64,000 bases of DNA from UBA5429 sp942493315 (GCA_942493315.1 OW818690.1:620001-684000), one strand, 5' to 3'; shown: positions 8,646-18,690, counted from the first letter of the stretch. The notes: a model not told the origin generated them from the sequence alone. Numbers and translations: made by a program.

Positions 8646-9458
8646 ATGAAAACAAAAAAATGGTTCTTATTATTAGGAGTATTCGCTGCATTTACCCTAA
8701 CATCATGTGACAGAAACATCGATGATGCAGACAGAAAACAGGCAGCTAAAGATGATCTTCAGGTTGATGGTTATTTCGATGACATGATTGCTGAATCGGA
8801 TGATGTACAAACGATGATTTTAGAAGATAAATCAGGCTTTGGAAACGGAACGAAAGATGGTTCAAAAACCTATACTATTGTTACTAATCCTGATGGATCC
8901 AGAGATATTACCGTTACTTTTGTGAACTATTCCAATCCCAATTTTCCAAACTCAAGAGTGAAAAATGGAATTGTAAATATTCATGTTACCGGTGGTCCTG
9001 ATAGCACTACTTTTGTTAGAGTGATCACTTTCAACAATTTTACAATCAACAACAACCAAATCACCGGAACCATCACCATTACCAAAGTATCTGATTATGT
9101 AACAACCATTCAATTAGATAACTGCATGATTACTTTTACCGATGGAACCACCTATACCAGAACCGGAATGAAAACCAGAACTTTAATCGGAGGTATGACA
9201 ACCCCAAGCATCTGGGACAACACCTATTCCATAACGGGTTCATTTACCGGAACAAACAGAAACGGCAACGATTACACACACACTATTGATGTAGCTTTAG
9301 TAAGAGTGATGGCGTATCGTTATTTTGTTTCCGGCATTTTACACATTGAAGTGGGCAATCGGGATATTGTGATCGATTTTGGCGATGGCACCTTAGACAA
9401 TTTAGTGGATATTACCATTAATGGAACCACTTACCCTGATATTGAATTAACCCACTAA
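8646..9458 (+). CDS. Secreted lipoprotein, beta-rich, function unknown
   Basis: 270 residues. The lipoprotein signal ends LTSC (Cys21), so the mature protein is lipid-anchored. An acidic stretch (DDADRKQAAKDD) follows. The rest is rich in Thr, Asn, Val and Ile, with repeated ITGTITI-like strands that suggest a beta-sheet fold. No family is recognised. The next gene starts 4 bases after the stop and is also exported; a strong terminator closes the pair. Confidence 0.75.
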   Translation: MKTKKWFLLLGVFAAFTLTSCDRNIDDADRKQAAKDDLQVDGYFDDMIAESDDVQTMILEDKSGFGNGTKDGSKTYTIVTNPDGSRDITVTFVNYSNPNFPNSRVKNGIVNIHVTGGPDSTTFVRVITFNNFTINNNQITGTITITKVSDYVTTIQLDNCMITFTDGTTYTRTGMKTRTLIGGMTTPSIWDNTYSITGSFTGTNRNGNDYTHTIDVALVRVMAYRYFVSGILHIEVGNRDIVIDFGDGTLDNLVDITINGTTYPDIELTH

Positions 9459-9462
9459 GATC

Positions 9463-9939
9463 ATGCATAAATTTTTTCTCGCCATAGCAATTTTGACACT
9501 TACAATTGTAGGGTTTGCACAAAATCAAAAATTTGAAATTGGGATTGCCAAACAATTTCAACCTAACGACACAACACGAACTTTTACCATTTCAGGAAAT
9601 CAATTAGATGATGTAAAAATCATTTTAACAAAAACTTATGGAGAACCCAAAGGGGAAGGAGGATTGGTACGATGGGATCAGATTCAGATACCCGGAATCT
9701 CTCATAAAGTGAATCTATTACTTCATGATGGAGTTTTAACTGAAGACAAAATTTGTACTACTCTTGAGTTTACCTATACCGAAAAAGACAAACAAGATGC
9801 AATATCCCATTTAGGAAAAAACCAGCGCAGATACATGAATATTGAAGTTTTAAACACCCAGAACAAAAACTTTATTACAAATGATCAACTGGAAACCCTA
9901 ATCAATGATTATTTGCTACAGATACTAAATAAAAAGTAA
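9463..9939 (+). CDS. Exported protein of unknown function
   Basis: 158 residues with an N-terminal signal peptide (MHKFFLAIAILTLTIVGFAQ) and a predicted cut after AQ. There are no recognised motifs or cysteines that would indicate a lipoprotein. It is translationally close to the upstream lipoprotein gene (4-base gap) and shares its terminator, so the two probably act together at the cell envelope. Confidence 0.7.
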   Translation: MHKFFLAIAILTLTIVGFAQNQKFEIGIAKQFQPNDTTRTFTISGNQLDDVKIILTKTYGEPKGEGGLVRWDQIQIPGISHKVNLLLHDGVLTEDKICTTLEFTYTEKDKQDAISHLGKNQRRYMNIEVLNTQNKNFITNDQLETLINDYLLQILNKK

Positions 9940-10000
9940 AATCTGCCAAGCAGTTTCTCTTAAACATGTATTAATTGGAACTCCTCAGTCAAAACAAACA

Positions 10001-10033
10001 AAAAGGCCCGAACTTTCGTTCAGGCCTTTTTTG
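10001..10033. terminator. Intrinsic terminator, shared
   Basis: A 13-bp stem with one mismatch (10001-10013 with 10018-10030) followed by T residues on the plus strand and preceded by A residues. It ends the 8646-9939 transcript and, read in the other direction, tRNA-Phe. Confidence 0.85.
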
Positions 10034-10106
<73 letters not shown>

Positions 10107-10465
10107 GCTCGTTGTTTGAGGGTGCAAAAGTACAACTTTTTTTTGAATTATAGGCCTGTAACTGAAAAAAATCGATTAATATTTTTATCTTATTGATTTT
10201 AAGAATATTATACTTTAATAGAACACTAATGAAACAGATTGAACTGATTTTTATAAAAAAAATTCTTTAGTCCTTTGTCCTGTAAATCATTTAAAAAATT
10301 ACACAGTGTACCACCGTGTTAGAAAGAGTTTCACTGTGTTTTAATTTTAAATGATTTTAAAATCTTTGGAAATGCAATTAAAAAATCAAATTATGACGAA
10401 CGAATACACTGTGATACATCGTTGAACACCGTAAAACACTGTGATCCTATTATAAAAATCTGTAA
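10107..10465. other. AT-rich intergenic region, no gene seen
   Basis: It holds dispersed CACTGTG, CACAGTG and CACCGTG words between 10290 and 10445, similar to those at 6968-7075. I see no coding frame or strong hairpin. Confidence 0.5.
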
Positions 10466-10831
10466 TTAAAATTTTAAATATGAGTTTATTAGTCGATCAT
10501 TCTTATAAATATGTACGGATACTGTATCTCCAAAACCATCAAATCTGATCCATTGACCCTCTCTTTTTCCCCATTTCATTGGTTTAATCGCTAATAAATA
10601 TACGTTTTGAAGTCTTGAAGTATCCTTGGTGTAGTAAATTTTTGAATCCCAGTAATAATAGTATGTTGAATCTCCAATTTTTTTTGAATAAAAAATATTA
10701 TTATGACTGTAATCGGTCGTTTTTTGGGGTGGACTATTGAGATACTCATAATAAGTCCCATTCATCAAAAAACAAGATTGAAAAATGATAATTAGAATCA
10801 AAATAACTAATAGTTTATTGCATTTATTCAT
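10466..10831 (-). CDS. Small lipoprotein of unknown function
   Basis: 121 residues from the chosen start. MNKCNKLLVILILIIIFQSC is a lipoprotein signal with its lipobox cysteine. The longer frame starting at 10930 would place a non-signal stretch in front and begins inside a tandem repeat, so it is rejected. The mature part is rich in Tyr and has no motif that I recognise. Confidence 0.65.
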   Translation of the reverse strand: MNKCNKLLVILILIIIFQSCFLMNGTYYEYLNSPPQKTTDYSHNNIFYSKKIGDSTYYYYWDSKIYYTKDTSRLQNVYLLAIKPMKWGKREGQWIRFDGFGDTVSVHIYKNDRLINSYLKF

Positions 10832-10913
10832 CTTAATTTTATTTATACAAAAATTTGTTTTTAATAAATAATTTACGATTAGTAATATTACACCTTGAAA
10901 CACAATAATCTCC

Positions 10914-10989
10914 AGTCCCCCGTCTCCCATCTCCCGTCTTTCGTCCTTCGTCCTTCGTCCTTTGTCCTTCGTCCGTAGTCCTTCGTCCG
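10914..10989 (+). repeat. Heptad tandem repeat (NGTCYNN x11)
   Basis: Eleven consecutive 7-bp units from AGTCCCC through several CGTCCTT units to CGTCCG, all in one phase, filling the gap up to the stop codon of the T9SS gene. Confidence 0.85.
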
Positions 10990-13353
10990 CTACCTAACCA
11001 ACGTCACTGTTCCGTTCTTCCTTAGTTCAGTGTCCGGCTCTGCGTATTTACGGTAGGTGATCACCCAGGTGTATACTCCGGCTGGACATTTTTCAAATTT
11101 ATGTGTTCCATCCCATGGTTCATCCGGATTGATGGTCTGGAAGATCGCTTCCCCATAACGATTGTAAATGATCAAATGATATTTCAATACATCTTCAACT
11201 CTGGGTAAAAACAGATCATTATTTCCATCATTATTAGGAGTAAAGGCGTTGGGAACAAAAAAGGCGTAATTGTCTACAACAATGAACGATTTTAAAGTGT
11301 CGTGAGAACAATCGTAATTGTTGGTTACTTTGAATAAGACATTGAAAGTTTCATCGGAGTTGATGTGGTAAGAATGGGTTGGGTTTTCCAGGTAACTGGT
11401 GGAGCCGTCTCCGAAATTCCAGTAATAGGTTACAATTCCATCTCCGACAGATTGGTTGGTGAACTCAATAGGTCTTCCGTTGGTAGGCTCAGTTGGCATA
11501 AAGGTGAAGTCAGCAACCGGAAAATCGGATACATAGATATAATGGTTGTTATCTATAATATCAAAACAATCTCCAACTTCAGCGGTTTTGGATAGATAGG
11601 TAACATTATAGTAGCCCGGTTCTGTAAATGTATAGGTAAATGTGGGGTCATAAATGGTATCCCTTACGGTTTCAGAATCATTAAAAATGATAAACTGGAA
11701 TGTCGCAAAAGTGGGTTCAGTAGTAGAGGTAAATCGTACTGTTAATGGCGCACAACCGCTGGTTTTATCGGCAATAAAGGAGGATTGTGGTGGATCTGTA
11801 ATATTCACGGTGATAGTTGCGGTATCAATTCTGCAGTTGATATCATCTTGGGCAATAACGGTATATACTATAGAGTCCGTAATGTTACATGCGGAAGACA
11901 ATTGATTAGGTGAAGTAATATTTGTGGTTGGGATCCAGGTAACATTTTGGACATCACCACCACCGGTTTCCTGCACTTGAATGGTGGATAATTGTTCACA
12001 TCCATTGATCACCTGATCACTTAATACGATTGGACGATTATCCTTTAAGTAGTAGGTTAATGTATCATATTTATATCCCCAGCAGGTTTGCATGGAGAGC
12101 AATAATTTTAATGTTTTCACTTCGCCGGGTGCAAAAACGGCCGTTTCGGGAACTTTAACCACCATAAAGGTATTTAGAGAATCGGCAGGTAGGTGGAAAA
12201 AAGCTTCATCGGTAGTCATTTGAGTAAAGAGATGGGTCACAGAACTGGTATAATAGATTTGATAATCCTGATTAAAAACCACTCCGGGATTGGGAAATGC
12301 ATTGGTATAGATATTAAAGTTGTACGCTCTGCTGGGATCCCGTCTTGATAAAGTGTAAGTAACTGTATCTTTGTTGCACATTTTATAGAGTGTATCATTA
12401 CTTTCCATCGTATAATTATGCCCCACTCCAATACTTGGAGCTCTGAAACTCCCCTCTTTAATAAACACTCCGGAATCATACGCGTTATCTCCAACATTAG
12501 CAATGGCTAATTTCATATGATAACTTGTACAATATAATACGAAAGTTTTTGCAAATAGTCCAGATCTTAACCCACCCTCAGCATAAAGATTATCAGAAGG
12601 TATAACAGTAAAACCATCAAACTGAGTATTTGCAGAGCCAGTTGGGACTCCACAATAAAAACTTGAATAAGCCAAAGAACCTGCAGGAGGAGTACAATAA
12701 GTGATGCTTCCTGATGAACCAACAGAGCCAGGATTAAGTGTATTAATCGTTACTGGTAAAGAAGTTCCAGGAATCATTGCAATATTCCAAGTTGAATTTG
12801 TCAATGTTATTGGGTTAAATCCTGTAATAAAAAAAGCAAAAATATCATTAACAGAAGAGCAAGCGTATTCAGGATACTCTTCAGAGGCAAAAATATATTC
12901 AAATTGAACTAATCCGGAAATAGATTGAAAATCAAATTCTAATTTCGAAGTTCCCCATGTCGTACTTGTTGCTAATGCTGATAATTCAGTATCTCTTACT
13001 CCATCATCATTTGCAACAGATGATCCACTTCCATTATTTGGCCCGGGAGTAACAGTAATATTTCCGGTTGTCATGATGATTCCGCTGGATATCGGAAAGT
13101 CGGTAAAAGCCGGACCATTGGTAAAGCGCCCAATTTTAGTAGTGGTTGTATTGGGTAATGCTGCTGCAGAGTTGTTAAATATTCCATTGGAAACTTGTAC
13201 TCCGGAAATAGGGGTGGGTAAAACCATTACATTTTGCAATAATTGAATTGGGGTCCAGCCATTAGGACTCTGTACCGTTATTTGCGAAAATCCAAAATGG
13301 GTGATGCTGAACAGCATTCCAATGATCCAAAAACTTTTAAACAAGTGCTTCAT
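10990..13353 (-). CDS. Large secreted protein with choice-of-anchor L, PKD and T9SS type B sorting domains
   Basis: About 787 residues from MKHLFKSF. The frame begins six codons earlier, but the signal peptide fits this start. After the signal peptide comes a region of about 250 residues (FEYIFASEEYPEYACSSVND) typical of the choice-of-anchor L domain. Two PKD-like domains follow, one near APLTVRFTST and one with YYWNFGDGSTSY. The C-terminus (FFVPNAFTPNNDGNNDLFLP ... PAGVYTWVI) is the gliding-motility-associated type B sorting domain, which sends proteins through the type IX secretion system to the cell surface. A role in adhesion is likely but inferred. Confidence 0.9.
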   Translation of the reverse strand: MKHLFKSFWIIGMLFSITHFGFSQITVQSPNGWTPIQLLQNVMVLPTPISGVQVSNGIFNNSAAALPNTTTTKIGRFTNGPAFTDFPISSGIIMTTGNITVTPGPNNGSGSSVANDDGVRDTELSALATSTTWGTSKLEFDFQSISGLVQFEYIFASEEYPEYACSSVNDIFAFFITGFNPITLTNSTWNIAMIPGTSLPVTINTLNPGSVGSSGSITYCTPPAGSLAYSSFYCGVPTGSANTQFDGFTVIPSDNLYAEGGLRSGLFAKTFVLYCTSYHMKLAIANVGDNAYDSGVFIKEGSFRAPSIGVGHNYTMESNDTLYKMCNKDTVTYTLSRRDPSRAYNFNIYTNAFPNPGVVFNQDYQIYYTSSVTHLFTQMTTDEAFFHLPADSLNTFMVVKVPETAVFAPGEVKTLKLLLSMQTCWGYKYDTLTYYLKDNRPIVLSDQVINGCEQLSTIQVQETGGGDVQNVTWIPTTNITSPNQLSSACNITDSIVYTVIAQDDINCRIDTATITVNITDPPQSSFIADKTSGCAPLTVRFTSTTEPTFATFQFIIFNDSETVRDTIYDPTFTYTFTEPGYYNVTYLSKTAEVGDCFDIIDNNHYIYVSDFPVADFTFMPTEPTNGRPIEFTNQSVGDGIVTYYWNFGDGSTSYLENPTHSYHINSDETFNVLFKVTNNYDCSHDTLKSFIVVDNYAFFVPNAFTPNNDGNNDLFLPRVEDVLKYHLIIYNRYGEAIFQTINPDEPWDGTHKFEKCPAGVYTWVITYRKYAEPDTELRKNGTVTLVR

Positions 13354-13590
13354 AATATGATAGCTTAACAATTTGACTTCTAAATTACACCCTATAAGAT
13401 GTATTTTTTATTAAAGATGTTGCCTGATTCAGAAAATAAGAGATATAATACACAAAAGTATCGAAAAAAGGTTTAAAAAAGTAAATATTACGCAACTTTC
13501 CAGTTGCAAAAATATGAAAAAAGGTTGATTTATAATCTATTTTCCTAAAAACCATTTTTTTTTTTTACATTTGCGTTCTAATTTGAAGAT

Positions 13591-14364
13591 ATGAGCTACA
13601 TTGATACCCATAGTCACCTATACCCTGAGTACTATCCCCTTAATTTTGATGATGCTGTTCAACGTGCCTTACTTGCCGATGTGACTAGAATAATTTTACC
13701 CTGCGTTTCTTCAGAAACTGTTAAGGATCTGTTTTTCGCATCTGAAAAATACCCAAACCATCTATTCCCCATGATGGGTCTTCATCCGACAGATGTAAAA
13801 GAAAATTATGCATCTGAACTTGCACTTTTAGAAAAGCAAATAGATAATCCTAAAGTGGTGGCCATAGGTGAGATTGGGATCGATCTGTACCATGATCAAA
13901 CATTTTTAGAATACCAAATGAAAGCTTTTGAAACCCAAATAGAATGGGCTCTTCAGCGTCAACTTCCGATGTCCATTCATGTTCGGGATGGTTTTTCGGA
14001 AGCTTTTCAAGTGATTAAAAAGTTTGCCCATGAACCTTTAAGCGGCGTGTTTCATTGTTTTTCAGGTGGAATACAAGAAGCTAAATGGCTGATAGAAAGA
14101 GGTTTTTATTTGGGAATCACCGGCGTTGTCACATTTAAAAAGAGTAAATTACAGGAATTGGTTAAAGAGGTGGGCCTTGATCATTTGGTTCTGGAAACAG
14201 ATGCTCCCTTTTTAGCTCCTGATCCTTATCGGGGTAAACAAAATGAAAGTTCATACATCCCATTGATAGCCAAAAAATTAGCTGAAATTTTTGAGATTCC
14301 GGTGGAAAAGGTTATGGAAACCACAACACGTAATGCTGAAAAAATATTCCCAAGAATTGTTTAG
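13591..14364 (+). CDS. tatD: TatD-family metal-dependent hydrolase
   Basis: 257 residues, full length for the family of metal-dependent deoxyribonucleases and amidohydrolases. Metal ligands are visible in order: DTHSH (H7, H9), the glutamate of GEIGID, the histidines of SIHVRD and FHCFSG, and the aspartate of LETDAPFLAP. Its stop codon overlaps the stop of the converging udk gene. Confidence 0.93.
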   Translation: MSYIDTHSHLYPEYYPLNFDDAVQRALLADVTRIILPCVSSETVKDLFFASEKYPNHLFPMMGLHPTDVKENYASELALLEKQIDNPKVVAIGEIGIDLYHDQTFLEYQMKAFETQIEWALQRQLPMSIHVRDGFSEAFQVIKKFAHEPLSGVFHCFSGGIQEAKWLIERGFYLGITGVVTFKKSKLQELVKEVGLDHLVLETDAPFLAPDPYRGKQNESSYIPLIAKKLAEIFEIPVEKVMETTTRNAEKIFPRIV

Positions 14365-14978
14365 TCCAAAATTCCTAAGGTTTGTTTGATTTTAGAAGTT
14401 AATATATCAACTCCTTTTTCATTGTGTCCCCCAACAGGAATGATAATATCGGCTAACCTTTTGGTGGGTTCAATAAACATCTCATGCATTGGTTTTACGT
14501 ACGTTTCGTAGTGTTTGATCGACTTATCCAATCCTCTGCCTCTTTCATTTACATCTCTTTGAATAATTCTGATAATCCGATCATCCGCTCCGGTATCTAC
14601 AAAAACTTTCAAATCCATCAAATCACATAATTCAGGACAAGTATAGATCAAAATCCCTTCCACAATCAAAACTTCACCCGGTTCAACAGGAATCGTTTCT
14701 TTACTTCTACTACATGTAACGTAAGAATAGATTGGCATTGGAATAGTTTCCCCTTGCTCCAGTTGCTTGATATGTTGCACCAACAAAGAAAACTCAATCG
14801 AGGAGGGATGGTCAAAATTGATTTGTTCCCGCTCCTCTTGCGAGAGGTTTCCATTATCCCAGTAGTATGAGTCTTGTGATAAAACACTCACTTTATCTGA
14901 AGAGAGCGCCTGAATCACTTTTTTAACAACGGATGTTTTTCCGGAACCGGATCCTCCGGCAATACCAATTATATACAT
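14361..14978 (-). CDS. udk: Uridine kinase
   Basis: 205 residues. It phosphorylates uridine and cytidine in pyrimidine salvage. The P-loop GIAGGSGSGKTS is at residues 5-16. SQDSYYWD and NFDHPSSIEF are the substrate-binding segments of the family, followed by VEGILIY and DVNERGR. It converges on tatD, and the two stop codons share TTAG at 14361-14364. Confidence 0.95.
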   Translation of the reverse strand: MYIIGIAGGSGSGKTSVVKKVIQALSSDKVSVLSQDSYYWDNGNLSQEEREQINFDHPSSIEFSLLVQHIKQLEQGETIPMPIYSYVTCSRSKETIPVEPGEVLIVEGILIYTCPELCDLMDLKVFVDTGADDRIIRIIQRDVNERGRGLDKSIKHYETYVKPMHEMFIEPTKRLADIIIPVGGHNEKGVDILTSKIKQTLGILD

Positions 14979-15082
14979 GATTTAAAACAATTATTAAAGT
15001 ACAAAAGTACAAAATTGGATTCAAATAATGCGTTCTTTTTGAAAAGATTCCATTTTTTTGTTATTTTTGTAATTCTTAAAAA

Positions 15083-15703
15083 ATGATGACTAAATCCGAA
15101 TTTATTGATCGTTACATCTACACTTTTGAACCCGATTTTGCAAATTCCAATCGGGATAGGATCTTATTGGAAGAAACACTCTATCAATTATTTGAAATCT
15201 TAAATGATGGAATTCAATTTGATATTTTAAGTCCTAAGGAGCGCAAATCGGAATATTACCACTATTTAAACGAAAGAGGTCCTGTTGCACGTCAGCAGAT
15301 TGTGTTCCGATGTGCTTATATTTTAGAAAAAATTTATTTTTATCATCCTCCTCTATTACAGGATCCAAAATTGAATTTTGTAGCATTGTGTCTTATTGTA
15401 AAAAACAAAAGTGCGATGCGCCATTTTAGTAAAATATTGGCTACTGCATTACAAAACAAGCAGTTTCCACTTTCCTCCGGACAAAGAGAACAATTGATTA
15501 TAGCCTTAGCAGGTTGGGCATCAGATCCTCAGATCAGAGTTGCTGTAAAAGTGTGGGTTTTTGAATGTTTTATCGAGTTTCAAAAAGAATCGGATACCGC
15601 AAGGGAAGTGATTCAGGATCTTTGGGAACTTTTTTCCATCAATCCTACACCCGGGATGGTGGTACGATTAAAACAATGGTACAAAAAAATGGCTGCACTT
15701 TAA
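15083..15703 (+). CDS. Hypothetical helical protein
   Basis: 206 residues, no family recognised. The composition is cytoplasmic and mostly helical with regularly spaced Leu, Ile and aromatic residues, possibly a helical-repeat fold. There is no signal peptide. The terminator hairpin overlaps its last codons (GGCTGCACTT) and ends the transcript towards nrdJ. Initiation could be at either of the two adjacent ATGs. Confidence 0.75.
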   Translation: MMTKSEFIDRYIYTFEPDFANSNRDRILLEETLYQLFEILNDGIQFDILSPKERKSEYYHYLNERGPVARQQIVFRCAYILEKIYFYHPPLLQDPKLNFVALCLIVKNKSAMRHFSKILATALQNKQFPLSSGQREQLIIALAGWASDPQIRVAVKVWVFECFIEFQKESDTAREVIQDLWELFSINPTPGMVVRLKQWYKKMAAL

Positions 15704-15740
15704 TGTGGGGAACAACCCGGCCCTTAAGTGCAGCCAATTT
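15690..15740. terminator. Hairpin between converging genes, overlapping a coding end
   Basis: An 11-bp perfect stem (15690-15700 with 15726-15736). The left arm is coding sequence for the last residues of the plus-strand gene, and the right arm lies just before the nrdJ stop. Confidence 0.65.
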
Positions 15741-15762
15741 GAAAAAGTTAAGGTATTTATAA

Positions 15763-18507
15763 TTATCCGCATTTGGAATATCCACATGATGAACATGTTA
15801 GGCATCCCTCTTGAAAGTAAATGGTTTCTTGACCACATTTAGGACAGATAGTCCCTTTTTGTTTAGTTCCGTCTTCAATAAAACGTTTTAATGCTCTGAT
15901 AACACCATTTCTCCATGAGTTGATGGTTTCCTCTCTAAAGTTCAAACCTCCAATGATGTTCACCACATTTTCGATAGGAATTTCGTGTCTAAGAAGAGCT
16001 GAGATCATTTTAGCATAGTTCCAGAATTCAGGGTTAAAGCAACGTGAAAGGCCACGCATAATCACTTCATACCCGTCTTTATCGTAGTATTTGAAGTCGT
16101 ATTGTTTACTTCCTTTTGGATCTTTATTTTTGATAATGATCCCTTTTTGAAGCCATTGAGGGATAGGGAAGCGATCCTCTTCCGTTTTACCGGTAAAGAT
16201 CTCATAAGGTCTTCCATCTTTAGTTCCGATAAAAGCCACCCAATCCTCATTATTATTTTTAAATCTAACGATGTTAGCTTCCAGTTCCTGAGGTCTTTTC
16301 AAATTTTTAGCATCTATTTCTTTTTTTGGAGGTGTAGCATTGGTAGAAACAAAGATACCATCTCTGGAACCCTCTCTATAAACCGTCATCCCTTTGCAGC
16401 CGGACTCCCAGGCTTTGATATAAAGTGCACCAACCACCTCTTCTGTAGCATTTTCAGGAAGATTGATGGTTACGGAAATGGAGTGATCCACCCATTTTTG
16501 AACCATTCCCTGAAGTTCCACTTTTTTCAGGTAATCGGTATCCGCTGATGTTGATTTGTAGTAAGGAGATTTTTCAACTAACGTTTGGATTTGGTTATCA
16601 TCCATATTAGCCAGAGTAGTTTTGGAGATCCCTTGAGTTTCAGCCCAGACCATAAATTTGGGATGAAAAACATGATACTCTTCGAAATAGTCCCCGGTAA
16701 TATCGCGAGTGGCTTTACGGTTATTCAAATCGTTAGGGTTCACTTTTCTTCTTCTTTTGTAAACCACATTAAAGGCAGGCTCAATGCCGGAAGTAGTTTG
16801 TGTACAAATACTTACACTACCGGTTGGTGCAATGGTTAAAAGTGCAATATTTCTTCTTCCAAAGCGAACCATATCGTTAAATAACTTTTCATCTGCTTCT
16901 TTGATTCTAAGGATGAAAGGATTGAAAGCTTCTTTTGTGCAGCTATAAACTGGGAAAGCACCTCTCTCTTTGGCCAGACTAACAGATGAACGATAGGCAG
17001 CCAACGCAAGTTGTTTATGCACTTCTGTAGAGAAAGCGTTGCCATGATCAGAACCATAACGAATATTAAGAGCGGCCAACATATCCCCTTCAGCAGTGAT
17101 TCCCAAACCGGTACGACGACCTTTAAGGGTTTGTTTTTTAATTTTATTCCATAAGTCAATTTCAACTCTTTTTACATCATCTGTTTCAGGGTCAGATTGT
17201 ACTTTAGCTAAAATCTGGTCAATTTTTTCAATTTCCAAATCGATAATATCATCCATTAAGCGTTGTGCATATTGAACATGTTCTTTAAAAAGAGGCATAT
17301 CAAAAGTTGCATTTTCAGTAAATGGATTTTTAACGTAGCTATAGAGATTTAAAGCAACAAGGCGGCAGCTATCGTAAGGACAAAGTGGAATTTCGCCGCA
17401 TGGATTGGTAGATACGGTTTTAAAACCCTCATCTGCGTAGCAATCGGGGATCGCTTCCTGACTGATTGTATCCCAGAAAAGGATACCGGGTTCAGCAGAT
17501 TTCCAAGCGTTATGAATTATTTTATTCCACAAATTGCGGGCATCAATCTCTTGGTTATATTTTGGTTTTGGATTATCTATGGGGTATTGTTGTGCATATT
17601 TTTGGTTATTCACAACTGCTTTCATGAAATCGTGGTCAATTTTAACAGAAACATTAGCTCCTGTAATTTTACCTGGGGTCATTTTAGCATCTACAAAATG
17701 TTCTGAATCGGGATGTTTAATGGAGATAGACAACATCAGAGCACCTCTTCTGCCATCCTGAGCCACCTCACGGGTAGAGTTGGAGTATCTTTCCATAAAT
17801 GGCACTACACCTGTAGAAGAGATGGCGCAGTTTTTCACCTGGCTACCGGAAGGACGAATATGGGACAAGTCGTGTCCAACACCGCCTCTACGTTTCATCA
17901 GTTGTACTTGTTCCTCATCCATTTTCATGATTCCGCCATAAGAATCGGAGCGGGCATCATTACCAATAACGAAGCAGTTCGACAAAGAAGCGATTTGGTA
18001 ATTGTTGCCAATTCCGGCCATAGGGCTTCCCTGAGGAATGATATATTTGAATTTTTTGAATAAAGAGTAGATCAACTCTTCATCCATGGGATTAGAATAT
18101 TTTCTTTCAATTCTGGCAAACTCTTTTGCCAATCTGCGGTGCATATCATCCGGATTTCTTTCTAAAAGTTCACCTTGTTCATTTTTTAGTGAATATTTAT
18201 CAATCCAAACACCTGCAGCTAATTCATCGCCATCGAAGTAGTCCACCACTTCGTTAAAAATCTCTTTTTTGGTGTAGATTCTTGGTTCTACACCTAAAGA
18301 CTGTGTTTCGGTTTTTTCCATAATTTGTTTTTCCTCAGTTTGTATATCCTCAATTTCCATTTCATCTTCCATCAATCCTGATAATCGTTCTAATACCACC
18401 TCTCTAGAGTCTCTAATATTTTGACTTTTTTGATCATTTAATTCTGATTTTTTTTCATCAACAAAAAGATCGGAAATAAAGCCGGAAGTTGAAAATTCAT
18501 TGCTCAT
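15763..18507 (-). CDS. nrdJ: Adenosylcobalamin-dependent (class II) ribonucleotide reductase
   Basis: 914 residues. It reduces ribonucleotides to deoxyribonucleotides using a B12-generated thiyl radical, so no oxygen and no small subunit are needed. Active-site residues are visible. C178 (SLSNCF) and C381 (YDSCRL) form the redox pair. C370 in NPCGEIPL is the thiyl-radical cysteine, with N368 and E372 beside it. The C-terminus holds a cysteine-rich tail (CPKCG ... CLTCSSCGYSKCG) that probably re-reduces the active site. The first 70 residues are poorly conserved and acidic. The promoter lies near 18652, giving a leader of about 140 bases with a short ORF. Confidence 0.95.
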   Translation of the reverse strand: MSNEFSTSGFISDLFVDEKKSELNDQKSQNIRDSREVVLERLSGLMEDEMEIEDIQTEEKQIMEKTETQSLGVEPRIYTKKEIFNEVVDYFDGDELAAGVWIDKYSLKNEQGELLERNPDDMHRRLAKEFARIERKYSNPMDEELIYSLFKKFKYIIPQGSPMAGIGNNYQIASLSNCFVIGNDARSDSYGGIMKMDEEQVQLMKRRGGVGHDLSHIRPSGSQVKNCAISSTGVVPFMERYSNSTREVAQDGRRGALMLSISIKHPDSEHFVDAKMTPGKITGANVSVKIDHDFMKAVVNNQKYAQQYPIDNPKPKYNQEIDARNLWNKIIHNAWKSAEPGILFWDTISQEAIPDCYADEGFKTVSTNPCGEIPLCPYDSCRLVALNLYSYVKNPFTENATFDMPLFKEHVQYAQRLMDDIIDLEIEKIDQILAKVQSDPETDDVKRVEIDLWNKIKKQTLKGRRTGLGITAEGDMLAALNIRYGSDHGNAFSTEVHKQLALAAYRSSVSLAKERGAFPVYSCTKEAFNPFILRIKEADEKLFNDMVRFGRRNIALLTIAPTGSVSICTQTTSGIEPAFNVVYKRRRKVNPNDLNNRKATRDITGDYFEEYHVFHPKFMVWAETQGISKTTLANMDDNQIQTLVEKSPYYKSTSADTDYLKKVELQGMVQKWVDHSISVTINLPENATEEVVGALYIKAWESGCKGMTVYREGSRDGIFVSTNATPPKKEIDAKNLKRPQELEANIVRFKNNNEDWVAFIGTKDGRPYEIFTGKTEEDRFPIPQWLQKGIIIKNKDPKGSKQYDFKYYDKDGYEVIMRGLSRCFNPEFWNYAKMISALLRHEIPIENVVNIIGGLNFREETINSWRNGVIRALKRFIEDGTKQKGTICPKCGQETIYFQEGCLTCSSCGYSKCG

Positions 18508-18522
18508 AATGGTGTACTTTGT

Positions 18523-18588
18523 TTATCGGTAATTATTTTGTTCAATTGCTACGTATTGGCCAATTTGGAAGTATTCGTCAGTGAGCAT
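18523..18588 (-). CDS. Possible 21-codon leader ORF upstream of nrdJ
   Basis: Between the -7 box (18652-18659) and nrdJ, an ATG at 18588 opens a frame of 21 codons (beginning MLTDEYFQIG) that ends 15 bases before the nrdJ start. No strong ribosome site is visible, which is normal in this phylum. It may be a regulatory leader peptide or chance. Confidence 0.3.
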   Translation of the reverse strand: MLTDEYFQIGQYVAIEQNNYR

Positions 18589-18651
18589 AATAGTTAAATA
18601 TATTGGCAGTCAGTTTATTAATTGAAATGGCAATCGTTCAATTTGAGTTTG

Positions 18652-18659
18652 TAAAGATA
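18652..18659 (-). promoter_or_regulatory. -7 box of the nrdJ promoter
   Basis: TATCTTTA on the minus strand, one mismatch from TAnnTTTG, about 145 bases upstream of nrdJ and just after the fabD terminator. Confidence 0.5.
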
Positions 18660-18660
18660 G

Positions 18661-18690
18661 AAAATGGATCTGAATTCAGATCCATTTTTT
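18661..18690. terminator. Palindromic terminator downstream of fabD
   Basis: A perfect 28-base palindrome (18661-18688) centred on GAATTC with A- and T-tails on both sides. It lies at the end of fabD and directly before the nrdJ promoter. Confidence 0.75.
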
